Source of the DNA: Nonomuraea angiospora
GTDB lineage: Bacteria; Actinomycetota; Actinomycetes; Streptosporangiales; Streptosporangiaceae
Direction of reading: 5' to 3'
Assembly: GCF_014873145.1 (NCBI RefSeq)
Contig: NZ_JADBEK010000001.1
Coordinates: 4,030,001 to 4,094,000 of the forward strand
DNA length: 64,000 nt
The notes under the pieces are model-generated. The model made no database searches. It was not told where the DNA came from and saw nothing but the letters and a program-made list of their open reading frames with translations. Positions 34,340-42,106 of the stretch are shown here, piece after piece (position 1 is the stretch's first letter; each line of letters starts with the position of its first letter). A program made the translations under genes and the position numbers.

Positions 34340-35377
34340 ATGCGAGCCGTTGCGTTTGACATCTTCGGTGGTGAGCTCGACGTGCGCGAGCTGCCCGACC
34401 CGTCCCCCGCCCCGCACGGAGCGGTGATCAGGGTCGAGGCGACGGGGCTGTGCCGGTCCGACTGGCACGGCTGGCAGGGGCACGACCCCGACATCAAGGT
34501 CCTGCCCCACGTGCCGGGCCACGAGCTGGCGGGCGTCGTCGAGGCGGTGGGCTCCGACGTGCGCGGCTGGCGGCCGGGGGCGCGGGTGACGGTCCCCTTC
34601 ATCTGCGCCTGCGGCTCGTGCCCGTCCTGCGCGACCGGCGACCAGCAGGTGTGCGAGCGGCAGACGCAGCCCGGCTTCACCCACTGGGGCTCGTTCGCCG
34701 AGTACGTGGCCATCGACCACGCGGACGTCAACCTGATCGCGATCCCCGAGGACATGGACTACGCCACCGCGGCCGGGCTCGGCTGCCGCTTCGCCACCGC
34801 CTTCCGCGCCGTGGCGCAAGTGGGCGAGGTGCGGCCGGGCGAGTGGGTGGCGGTGCACGGGTGCGGCGGCGTGGGCCTGTCGGCCGTGATGATCGCGACG
34901 GCGGCCGGGGCCCGCGTGGTGGCCGTGGACATCAGCACCGACGCCCTGCACCTGGCGGAGCGGGCGGGCGCCACGCACTTCGTCAACGGTTCGGCCGGGG
35001 ACGTGGCGGCCCAGGTCAGGGAGCTGACCAGGGGCGGCGCCCACGTGTCGATCGACGCGCTGGGCAGCCCGCAGACCTGCGCCGCCTCCATCGAGAGCCT
35101 GCGCCGCAAGGGCCGCCACGTTCAGGTGGGGCTGCTGCCGGGAGGGCCGACGCCGCTGCCGATGGCCCGCGTGGTCGGCCATGAGCTGCGGCTGCTGGGC
35201 AGCCACGGCATGGCCGCGCACGCGTACCCGCCGATGCTGGAGATGATCAGGGCCGGGATCCTCCATCCCGACCAGCTCGTCACCCGCACGATCGGGCTGG
35301 CCGACGCCGGCAAGGCGCTGGCCTCGATCGGCTCGGTGCCGGGCGTCACGATGATCACTCCTCGAGTTCCACTCTGA
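34340..35377 (+). CDS. Zinc-dependent alcohol dehydrogenase
   Basis: A 345-residue medium-chain dehydrogenase. The catalytic zinc Cys is in [10 protein letters not shown], the structural-zinc cysteines are in CACGSCPSC plus a fourth Cys in QQVCERQ, and the cofactor motif is GCGGVGLS. It oxidises or reduces an alcohol/aldehyde pair; the substrate is unknown. It is cotranscribed with the XRE regulator and its 3' end overlaps the convergent CMD-like gene by 23 bp. Confidence 0.92.
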   Translation: MRAVAFDIFGGELDVRELPDPSPAPHGAVIRVEATGLCRSDWHGWQGHDPDIKVLPHVPGHELAGVVEAVGSDVRGWRPGARVTVPFICACGSCPSCATGDQQVCERQTQPGFTHWGSFAEYVAIDHADVNLIAIPEDMDYATAAGLGCRFATAFRAVAQVGEVRPGEWVAVHGCGGVGLSAVMIATAAGARVVAVDISTDALHLAERAGATHFVNGSAGDVAAQVRELTRGGAHVSIDALGSPQTCAASIESLRRKGRHVQVGLLPGGPTPLPMARVVGHELRLLGSHGMAAHAYPPMLEMIRAGILHPDQLVTRTIGLADAGKALASIGSVPGVTMITPRVPL

Positions 35378-35870
35378 GGGTCCTGAGCACGAGCGCCAGC
35401 ATGGTGTAGTGGGCCACCAGCACGACCAGCTCGATCCTGCCGGGCTCGTCGTAGCGGTCGCAGAGCGCCGTCCAGGTGGCGTCGGTCAGGTCGCCGGCGT
35501 AGTGGAGGTCGTCGGCGACCTGGAGCACGAGCTGGTCCTCGACCGGCCAGAGGGCGTCCGGGTGGCTCACCGAGGCAATCTCCTGGTCCGTGAGCCCGGC
35601 CTCGCGGCCCAGGCGCGCGTGGTGGGCCCAGACGTAGGGGCTGCCGGCGTGGTAGGCGGTGCGCAGGATGGCCAGCTCCCGGTCGCGGGCGGGCAGCGTG
35701 CCGTTGAGCAGCACGCCACCGAATCCCAGCCACTCCTTGTAGAGGGCGGGGTGGCGGGCCAGCGTGGTGAACACGTTCTGCGGATTGGCCTTCGTGAAAT
35801 CGTCCCATTCCTCGGGCGGGAGGGGGCGAACGCGTGGTTCCATGTCGGTGTCCATTCCCCAAAAGCGCAT
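35355..35870 (-). CDS. Carboxymuconolactone decarboxylase-like family protein
   Basis: A 171-residue all-helical protein with the CMD-like core segment [27 protein letters not shown]. The redox CxxC of AhpD is absent, so it is closer to the non-redox members of unknown role. Starts at 35870, 35855 or 35843 are all possible; the first was kept. It is not linked to the pca operon at the window start. Confidence 0.8.
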   Translation of the reverse strand: MRFWGMDTDMEPRVRPLPPEEWDDFTKANPQNVFTTLARHPALYKEWLGFGGVLLNGTLPARDRELAILRTAYHAGSPYVWAHHARLGREAGLTDQEIASVSHPDALWPVEDQLVLQVADDLHYAGDLTDATWTALCDRYDEPGRIELVVLVAHYTMLALVLRTLRVELEE

Positions 35871-35971
35871 GTTTGGTCTGACGGTTATTTGGCAGGACTT
35901 TTCACACCCAGGTCAATAAGTCAGGATTAGGGCACTCCCAGACGTTGCAAGCCGGCCGACCGCAAGGACGC

Positions 35972-36580
35972 ATGGTGATTCGAACGTTGCTCGCTGAGGA
36001 CATGAACCTGGTACGCGGGGCGCTCGTGGCGCTGCTGGCTTATGAGGAGGACATCGAGGTCGTGGCCGAGGTCGCCCGGGGAGATCGCATCCTGGCCGCG
36101 GCCAGGGCCTGCCGCCCGGACGTCGCCGTGATCGACATCGCGTTGCCCGGCAAGGACGGGCTCGCCGCCGCCGGCGAGCTGCACGCGAAGCTGCCCGAGT
36201 GCGGGGTGCTCATCCTGACCGGCGTGGGCACGCCGGGCCTGCTCAAGCGGGCGCTCGACGTGCACGTACGGGGCTTCATGGCCAAGGACGCCCCGCCGGA
36301 CCGGCTGGCGGACGGGATCCGCCGGGTGGCCGAGGGAGAGCGGGTCATCGACTCGGAACTGGCCATCGCGGCCATGCGGCCGCCCGAGGCGCCGCTGACG
36401 CCGCGCGAGCTGGACGTGATCGGGGCCGCGGCGGACGGGGCGTCGATCGGGGAGATCGCAGCGTCGCTGTACCTGTCGGAGGGCACGGTGCGCAACTACC
36501 TGTCCAAGACGACGGCCAAGCTGGGCGCCCGGGGCAGGATCGACGCCATCCGCATCGCCAGGGAGTCAGGCTGGATCTAG
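35972..36580 (+). CDS. LuxR/NarL-family response regulator of the lanthipeptide locus (RamR-like position)
   Basis: A 202-residue regulator. The receiver domain is complete (acidic pair in LLAEDMN, phospho-Asp in VIDIALPG at about residue 52, Thr in LILTGVG, Lys in GFMAKDAP) and the C-terminal LuxR helix-turn-helix is LTPRELDVIGAAADGASIGE, then EGTVRNYLSKTTAKLGA. The ATG at 35972 follows AAGGA. It is convergent with the prolyl oligopeptidase gene at the end of the lan operon; the orphan sensor kinase at the other end is the likely partner. RamR plays the same role for SapB, so it probably activates lanKC. Confidence 0.88.
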   Translation: MVIRTLLAEDMNLVRGALVALLAYEEDIEVVAEVARGDRILAAARACRPDVAVIDIALPGKDGLAAAGELHAKLPECGVLILTGVGTPGLLKRALDVHVRGFMAKDAPPDRLADGIRRVAEGERVIDSELAIAAMRPPEAPLTPRELDVIGAAADGASIGEIAASLYLSEGTVRNYLSKTTAKLGARGRIDAIRIARESGWI

Positions 36581-38527
36581 TCAGGCTGGATCCAGGCCCG
36601 TGTGGGCGGCCAGGAAGGCGAGGGCGTCCGCCGCCAGCGCGACCGACCTGCTGGCCGCCCGCGCGCCGTGGCCCACGTCCGGCTCGTGCCGGAGCAGGAT
36701 CGGCCGGTCCCCGCCGGCCGCCCACTGCAGGGCGGCGCACATCTTGCGCGCGTGCATCGGATCGACCCGCGTGTCTCCCGCCGAGACCGTGAACAGCGTC
36801 GCCGGGTAGTCCGTCCCCTTCCTGACGTGGTGGTAGGGCGAGTAGGCGAGCAGCCAGGCGAGCTGCTCGGGGTCGTCGGGGTCTCCGTACTCGCCGGTCC
36901 AGGAGGGGCCGAGGCCGCCGAGGTGGTAGCGGGCCATGTCGAGCAGGCCCGCCGAGCACACCGCCGCCGCGAACAGGCCGGGCCGCTGGGTGAGGGCCGC
37001 GCCGACGAGGAGGCCGCCGTTCGACTCGCCCCAGATGCCGAGCTGCCCGGGGGTCGTCCAGCCGCCGTCGATGAGCTTGCCGGCGGCGGCCGCGAAGTCG
37101 TCGAAGACGTTCTGCTTGCGCTCCAGCATGCCGTCCCGGTGCCATTCCTCGCCCTCCTCGCCGCCGCCTCTGAGGTTGGCGACGGCCAGCACGCCGCCCG
37201 CCTCGACCCAGGCCAGGGAGTCGGCGGCGTAGCCGGGCCGCAGGGGGATGCCGAAGCCGCCGTACCCGGTGAGGATCGTGGGACGGGGGCCACCCGCCGA
37301 GGGGCCCGCCACCACGACCATGCGGACGCGGGTGCCGTCGGCGGAGGCGTACTCGAGGTGGTGGCTGCGCACGGCGGGCCGGCTCACGCGGCCCGGCGGG
37401 GCCGACCAGAGGGTGGTCTCGCCGGTGCGGACGTCGTGCCGCCAGACCTCGGGCGGCGTGACGGCGTCGGTGTAGGCGAACCACGCCTCGGAGCCGCCGC
37501 CGGGGCGCGAGGTCAGCGAGGCGATCGTGCCGCTGCCGGGCAGCGGCACGGAGCCCAGCCGCTCCCCCGTGCGGGCGTGGTGGACGGCGATCTCCCCCAC
37601 GGCGTGGCGGGTCCGGGCGACGAGCAGCCGGTCGCCGTCGAGCACGGTGAACGCGCCCAGCACCGCCTGCGGGTCCTCGGGGACCAGCTCCCGCCACGCG
37701 GCGGGCTCGGCCGGATCGGCCACGCAGAGCCTGCGCCGCGGCGCGTCCCGGTCGGTGACCAGGTAGAGGCGGCCGTCGCAGGCCACCGCGGCCGCCAGGG
37801 CGTCCGGTACGGGGCGGGGCTCGCCCCGGCCGCCCGGCTCGGCGAGCCAGAGCGAGCCGCCCGCCGAGATCGTCAGCCAGCGGCCGTCGGCGCTGATCTG
37901 CACGCCGTACCGGAGCGGCCCTCGCGTGAAGACGGGGACGTCCGCCGCGTCGCCGATCGTGTGCAGGTAGACGCCCTCGTGGAAGCGCACGTAGTAGAAG
38001 GCCGCGCCGCCCGGCAGCCAGGCGACCGCGGAGTAGCGGCAGCCGCCGATGGGCCCGTCCACGACGGCCCCGGTGTCGACGTCCCTGACGTACAGGTCCG
38101 CCTTCTCGTCGCCCCGGCGGGAGATCTGGTACGCCAGGAGGCGCCCTTCCGGGTCGGGCTGCCAGTCGTCCAGCGTCGTGAGCCCCGTGGGGTCGAGGTC
38201 CATGGGGTCGAGGACGACGCGGTCGCCGCAGTGGAGGACCGGATGCTCCTGGGAGGTGGTCTGGCGCAGGTGGAAGCTCCGCTCGCCGCGCCAGAGCGGC
38301 GGGGTGACCAGGCCCGTCTCCCTGAGCTCGGTGAGCCGGGCGAGGAACCGCTCGCGCTGGGGCAGCCGGGCGGCGTGGTCGCGCCACAGGCGGTCCTGCC
38401 CGGCCAGCCAGGTCTTGGTGCCGGGGTCGTCGGGGTCTTCGAGCCAGAGGTACGGGTCGTCGAGGTCGCTCGGTGCCGAGCTGCCGGGGAGGCGCTCAGC
38501 GCGCGGATATTTGTCCAGAAATTTCAT
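36581..38527 (-). CDS. Prolyl oligopeptidase (S9A), likely lanthipeptide leader peptidase (FlaP-like)
   Basis: A 648-residue serine peptidase: N-terminal DPYLWLED typical of prolyl oligopeptidases, a seven-bladed propeller (about 70-370) and a C-terminal hydrolase with nucleophile GESNGG (Ser502), Asp in SAGDTRVDP and His in DVGHGAR. It overlaps the second ABC gene as ATGA, the last gene of the lan operon. Prolyl oligopeptidases are known to remove the leader of some class III lanthipeptides (flavipeptin FlaP), cutting after Pro; the precursor here has Pro12 in its leader. No signal peptide is present, so it acts in the cytosol. Confidence 0.92.
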   Translation of the reverse strand: MKFLDKYPRAERLPGSSAPSDLDDPYLWLEDPDDPGTKTWLAGQDRLWRDHAARLPQRERFLARLTELRETGLVTPPLWRGERSFHLRQTTSQEHPVLHCGDRVVLDPMDLDPTGLTTLDDWQPDPEGRLLAYQISRRGDEKADLYVRDVDTGAVVDGPIGGCRYSAVAWLPGGAAFYYVRFHEGVYLHTIGDAADVPVFTRGPLRYGVQISADGRWLTISAGGSLWLAEPGGRGEPRPVPDALAAAVACDGRLYLVTDRDAPRRRLCVADPAEPAAWRELVPEDPQAVLGAFTVLDGDRLLVARTRHAVGEIAVHHARTGERLGSVPLPGSGTIASLTSRPGGGSEAWFAYTDAVTPPEVWRHDVRTGETTLWSAPPGRVSRPAVRSHHLEYASADGTRVRMVVVAGPSAGGPRPTILTGYGGFGIPLRPGYAADSLAWVEAGGVLAVANLRGGGEEGEEWHRDGMLERKQNVFDDFAAAAGKLIDGGWTTPGQLGIWGESNGGLLVGAALTQRPGLFAAAVCSAGLLDMARYHLGGLGPSWTGEYGDPDDPEQLAWLLAYSPYHHVRKGTDYPATLFTVSAGDTRVDPMHARKMCAALQWAAGGDRPILLRHEPDVGHGARAASRSVALAADALAFLAAHTGLDPA

Positions 38528-40236
38528 GACACGGGCTCCGGGTGCCAGTGGCCGGCCAGGTCGGCGTAGAGGGCAGAGGTACTGATCAGCTCGTCGTGGG
38601 TGCCGATGCTCACCCGGGTTCCGTCCATGAGGAGGATGCGGCGGGCGCGCAGCGCGGAGGTGAGGCGGTGCGCGACGACGACGAGCGTGCCGCCGCGCCG
38701 CGCGAACGCGGTCTCCGCACGTGCCTCGGCTGCGGGGTCGAGGTGGCAGGTGGCCTCGTCGAGGATCACCAGGGGCGCGGGGGTGAGGTAGGCGCGGACG
38801 AGCGCGATGAGCTGGCGCTGCCCGGCCGACAGCGCCGCCGGGTCGAGCCGCGCCCCGTAGCCGCCCAGCTCGTCCACCAGCTCCCGGGCGCCGACGGCCG
38901 CGACGGCCTCGTCCAGCCTCGCCGGGCCGTCCGGCGTGCCGAGGGCGGTGAGGTTCTCCATGAGGGTGCCGCGGAAGACGTACGCCTCCTGGGGGATCAG
39001 TACGCGGACGGCGGGGTCGAGCCGGTCGGCGGGGACGCCGCCGACCAGCGCCTCGCCGCTGCCGGGCAGGAGCATGCCGCTGACCAGGGCCGCGAGCGTG
39101 GACTTGCCGGCGCCGCTGGGCCCCACGACCGCGAGGTGGTCGCCCTCGGGGATGGCGAGGTCCAGGCGGTCGACGACGGGGGCCGAGTGCGGGCCGTACG
39201 CGAAGGTGACGGCGGACAGCCGCACGTCGCAGGCGCCGGGGCGGATCCTGGGCCGGGGCGGCCCGATGGACGGCCCGGCGGGCGGGGCGGAGGCGGCGAT
39301 GCGGCCGAGCGTGGCGGCCAGCCGGATGCCGCTGACCCCGAGGCCCTGCACGAGGCCGCCGAGCGCGGGGGCCAGGGACTGCGTGACGTACGCGAGCGTG
39401 CCGGCGATCACGCCGGGGCCGAGGTCGCCGTCCAGCAGCCGTGGGGTGCCGGCCAGCACGAGGACGACCGGCAGCCAGCCGCCCACGGCCAGGGCGGCGG
39501 TGCGGGCGGCGGTCACCCCGGCGAGCGCGCGGGCGGCGGCGGCCTGCGCGCGGACCTGGCGATCCAGCCGCTCGGCCACGGGTTCGCGCAGGCCGCACGC
39601 CTCGATGTCGCGCAGCCCGCCGACCGTGGCCGTCATCTCGTCGGCCAGCCGTTCGTCGGCCAGCAGGAACGCCCGCTGCCTGCGCGCGAGGGCCGGCAAC
39701 GAGGCCAGGAACAGCCCGAGCCCGGCCGCGAACGGCGGCAGCACGAGGGCGAGCGCCTGCGGGGCCAGCGCCGCCAGGCCCAGCACCACGCCGGCCACCG
39801 TGAACACGAACCCCCGCACAGTGGTGACGACGGCCGCGAAGGCGTCCCTGGCCAGCTCGACCTGGAGCGTCGCCCTGGCCACCGCGGCGCTGTCGCGGCT
39901 CGCGCCCCGGGTCAGGGTCCCCTCGACGACGTGCGTCAGGAGGTCGTCCCTGAACGGCTCCGCCACCGCCGCGACGCCCAGCACGACCTGCCGCGCGGCC
40001 ACCGCCCCGACCAGCCACGCGACGCCGAGGGCGGCCAGCCACGCCAGCCCGGTCGCGGGTTCGGCTTTGGCGAACCCGTCCTCGATGGCCCGGGCGACGG
40101 CGTACCCGATGAGGAACGCGGGCGCCGCCTCCAGCACGGACCAGAACCCGATCGAGGCCAGCCGCCGCGGCTCCCGCCCCAGCGCCCGCCAGAACATCGC
40201 CCCCGCTGGTCGCCGCCGTCGAAGGGGGCGCTTCAT
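38524..40236 (-). CDS. ABC exporter half-transporter, lanthipeptide locus (RamB-like)
   Basis: 570 residues: a six-helix membrane domain (about 30-310) and a C-terminal ATPase with Walker A GPSGAGKST, signature LSAGQRQL, Walker B LVILDEAT and switch His in VVAHRLTSA. Its ATPase site is consensus in Walker B (DE). It overlaps both neighbours as ATGA, so it is coupled to the first exporter gene and to the peptidase. With its partner it probably forms a heterodimeric exporter for the lanthipeptide, as RamA/RamB does for SapB. Confidence 0.92.
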   Translation of the reverse strand: MKRPLRRRRPAGAMFWRALGREPRRLASIGFWSVLEAAPAFLIGYAVARAIEDGFAKAEPATGLAWLAALGVAWLVGAVAARQVVLGVAAVAEPFRDDLLTHVVEGTLTRGASRDSAAVARATLQVELARDAFAAVVTTVRGFVFTVAGVVLGLAALAPQALALVLPPFAAGLGLFLASLPALARRQRAFLLADERLADEMTATVGGLRDIEACGLREPVAERLDRQVRAQAAAARALAGVTAARTAALAVGGWLPVVLVLAGTPRLLDGDLGPGVIAGTLAYVTQSLAPALGGLVQGLGVSGIRLAATLGRIAASAPPAGPSIGPPRPRIRPGACDVRLSAVTFAYGPHSAPVVDRLDLAIPEGDHLAVVGPSGAGKSTLAALVSGMLLPGSGEALVGGVPADRLDPAVRVLIPQEAYVFRGTLMENLTALGTPDGPARLDEAVAAVGARELVDELGGYGARLDPAALSAGQRQLIALVRAYLTPAPLVILDEATCHLDPAAEARAETAFARRGGTLVVVAHRLTSALRARRILLMDGTRVSIGTHDELISTSALYADLAGHWHPEPVS

Positions 40237-41906
40237 GGCGTGGCTCCCTGGAAGACGGCCCGGTAGGCAGGGTCCCGCCACAGCACGTCGTGCGGCCCCC
40301 GGCCGCGCACCCTCCCGCCCTCCAGCCAGACGACCTGGTCGGCGCGGGCGGCGGTGGCGAGCCGGTGGGCCGCGATCAGGCGGGTGCGGCCCCGCCGGTC
40401 GGTGGTGAGCGCCCGGCCGACCTCGCGCTCGGTCACGGTGTCGAGGCTGGAGGTGGCGTCGTCGAGCACCAGCAGCCGCTCCCCCTGCGCGAACGCCCTG
40501 GCCAGGCCGATCCGCTGCCGCTCGCCACCGGACATCGGGGCCTCGCGCAGCGGGGTGCCGTAGCCGAGCGGCAGCCGCCGGACGAACGCGTCGGCGCACG
40601 CCGCCTTCGCCGCCTCGACGGCAGGGGGCCCGGCGGCCGTCGTGATGGCCTCCGCCACGGTCTCGCCCACCAGGACCGGGCGTTCGAAGGCGTACCCGAT
40701 GGCCCTGCGCAGCTCCTCGCGCGACAGCTCCCGCAGCGGGACCCCGTCGAGCAGGACCGCGCCCCGCTCCGGGTCGGCCAGGCGGCCCGCCAGGGCGGCC
40801 AGCAGCGACTTGCCCGCGCCGGACCGTCCCACCACGGCGGTCACCGAGCCTCCGGGCAGCGTGAGGTCGCCGACGGTCAGGCCGTCCACCGCCACGTCGC
40901 GGAACTCGACCGTGCCCGGCCCGGGAGGGAGCGTCCGCGTGCCGTGCTCGACGGGGGCGAGGTCGAAGATCTCGGCCACCCGCCCGGCGGCCGCCCGTGC
41001 CCGGGCCAGCCCGCCGACATGGCCCAGGGCGGTGCTCAGGGACGCCCCGAGCACGGCGTAGCGGGCGGCGGCGTACAGTTCCCCGACCGTCAGCCGGCCG
41101 GAGGCGAGCATGAATCCCCCGACGATCAGCACCGCGACCTCCAGCAGCGGCACCACGAGCCCCGACTGGACCGCGGCCCCGGCGTTGGCCCGCCACAGTG
41201 ACATGCCGTGGGCCCGCAGCCGGGGCAGCGGCTCCAGCACGCGCCGCGCCTCCCGGGCCGCGGTCCCCGCCGCGGCGATCGTGCGCGCCCCCTCCATGGC
41301 GTCCACGAGCCGCGCGGCGATCTCCCCCTGCACCTCCTGGTACCCGCCCGAGATCACCGTCGTCGCGCGGAGGAAGGCGCGCAGCACGAGCAGGATGGCG
41401 ACGATGCCCACCCCGAGCGTCAGCGTCAGGACGGGCGCGATGAGCGTGAGCGCGACGAGCGCGCCCGCCGTGGGCACGAGCAGCGCGAGCGCGCCGGTCA
41501 CCGTCTCCGGGGCCCGGCCCGCCTCCTCGGCGTTCAGCCCGGCCCGGGTGACCAGCTCGCCTTCCGGGAACCGCCGGGTGGCCGCCGGCCCGGCGCCGAG
41601 CACGTGACGCAGGACCCCCAGCCGCAGCCTGGCCGCGGCGAACGCGCCGCAGGCGCCGCGGGCCCAGACGCCGAGGCTCTCGCAGAGCACGACGGCGGCG
41701 ACGGCGCAGGCGCAGAGCGCCAGCCAGGACGAGCCGTCCGGCCGGCGCAGGACGAAGGCGTCCACGGTGCGCCCGACGAGGTACGGGACCGCCAGCTCAC
41801 CGGCCGCGCCCACGAGCGCCGTGACGGCCAGGACGGCGGGCCAGGGGCCGCTGCGCCGTACCGTGCCGACCACCAGCCGATCACCAGCGCGGTCTCCCGC
41901 TCGCAC
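40233..41906 (-). CDS. ABC exporter half-transporter, lanthipeptide locus (RamA-like)
   Basis: 557 residues, a fused membrane and ATPase half-exporter: Walker A VGRSGAGKS, signature MSGGERQR, switch His in IAAHRLAT. Walker B reads LLVLDDATSSLD, with Asp where the catalytic Glu normally stands, so one of the two ATP sites of the heterodimer is probably degenerate, as in other heterodimeric exporters. The GTG start at 41906 follows AGGAGGT. It lies 63 bp after the precursor gene in the same operon. Confidence 0.92.
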   Translation of the reverse strand: MRAGDRAGDRLVVGTVRRSGPWPAVLAVTALVGAAGELAVPYLVGRTVDAFVLRRPDGSSWLALCACAVAAVVLCESLGVWARGACGAFAAARLRLGVLRHVLGAGPAATRRFPEGELVTRAGLNAEEAGRAPETVTGALALLVPTAGALVALTLIAPVLTLTLGVGIVAILLVLRAFLRATTVISGGYQEVQGEIAARLVDAMEGARTIAAAGTAAREARRVLEPLPRLRAHGMSLWRANAGAAVQSGLVVPLLEVAVLIVGGFMLASGRLTVGELYAAARYAVLGASLSTALGHVGGLARARAAAGRVAEIFDLAPVEHGTRTLPPGPGTVEFRDVAVDGLTVGDLTLPGGSVTAVVGRSGAGKSLLAALAGRLADPERGAVLLDGVPLRELSREELRRAIGYAFERPVLVGETVAEAITTAAGPPAVEAAKAACADAFVRRLPLGYGTPLREAPMSGGERQRIGLARAFAQGERLLVLDDATSSLDTVTEREVGRALTTDRRGRTRLIAAHRLATAARADQVVWLEGGRVRGRGPHDVLWRDPAYRAVFQGATP

Positions 41907-41969
41907 CCGATACCTCCTGAGAGTCGGCGTCCCCGCGCCGTGGCACGGCGCGGGGACTGATATGGCGGA

Positions 41970-42101
41970 TCAGTGGCAAAGTGCGACACTGAGGTTGCTG
42001 GGCTTGCCAGAGTGACACGAGAGAACCGTCAGCGTGCTGCCACCACTGGCGACGTCGCTGGCCGCGGGCGCCTCGAGACCCTGCAGGTCGAGAAGAACCA
42101 T
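41970..42101 (-). CDS. Class III lanthipeptide precursor (RamS/LabA-like)
   Basis: A 43-residue peptide too short for routine gene calling. Leader: MVLLDLQGLEAP, with the LLDLQ-type motif that LanKC enzymes recognise (RamS has LFDLQ). Core: two ring motifs, S22-x-x-T25-x-x-x-C29 and S35-x-x-S38-x-x-x-C42, then a terminal His, matching the two SxxSxxxC rings of SapB. The ATG at 42101 has AAGGAGGT upstream, encoded within the last codons of lanKC, whose stop is 5 bp away. Ring 2 fits a labionin or lanthionine. Ring 1 has Thr at the second position. Pro12 is a likely peptidase site; Gly20-Gly21 precede the core. Confidence 0.9.
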   Translation of the reverse strand: MVLLDLQGLEAPAASDVASGGSTLTVLSCHSGKPSNLSVALCH

Positions 42102-42106
42102 CCTTG

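Noticed and set aside
35355..35870. Linking the carboxymuconolactone decarboxylase-like gene to the pca pathway
   Set aside because: The pathway already has this activity in the fused pcaDC gene, and this protein lacks AhpD-type CxxC and lies 35 kb away.
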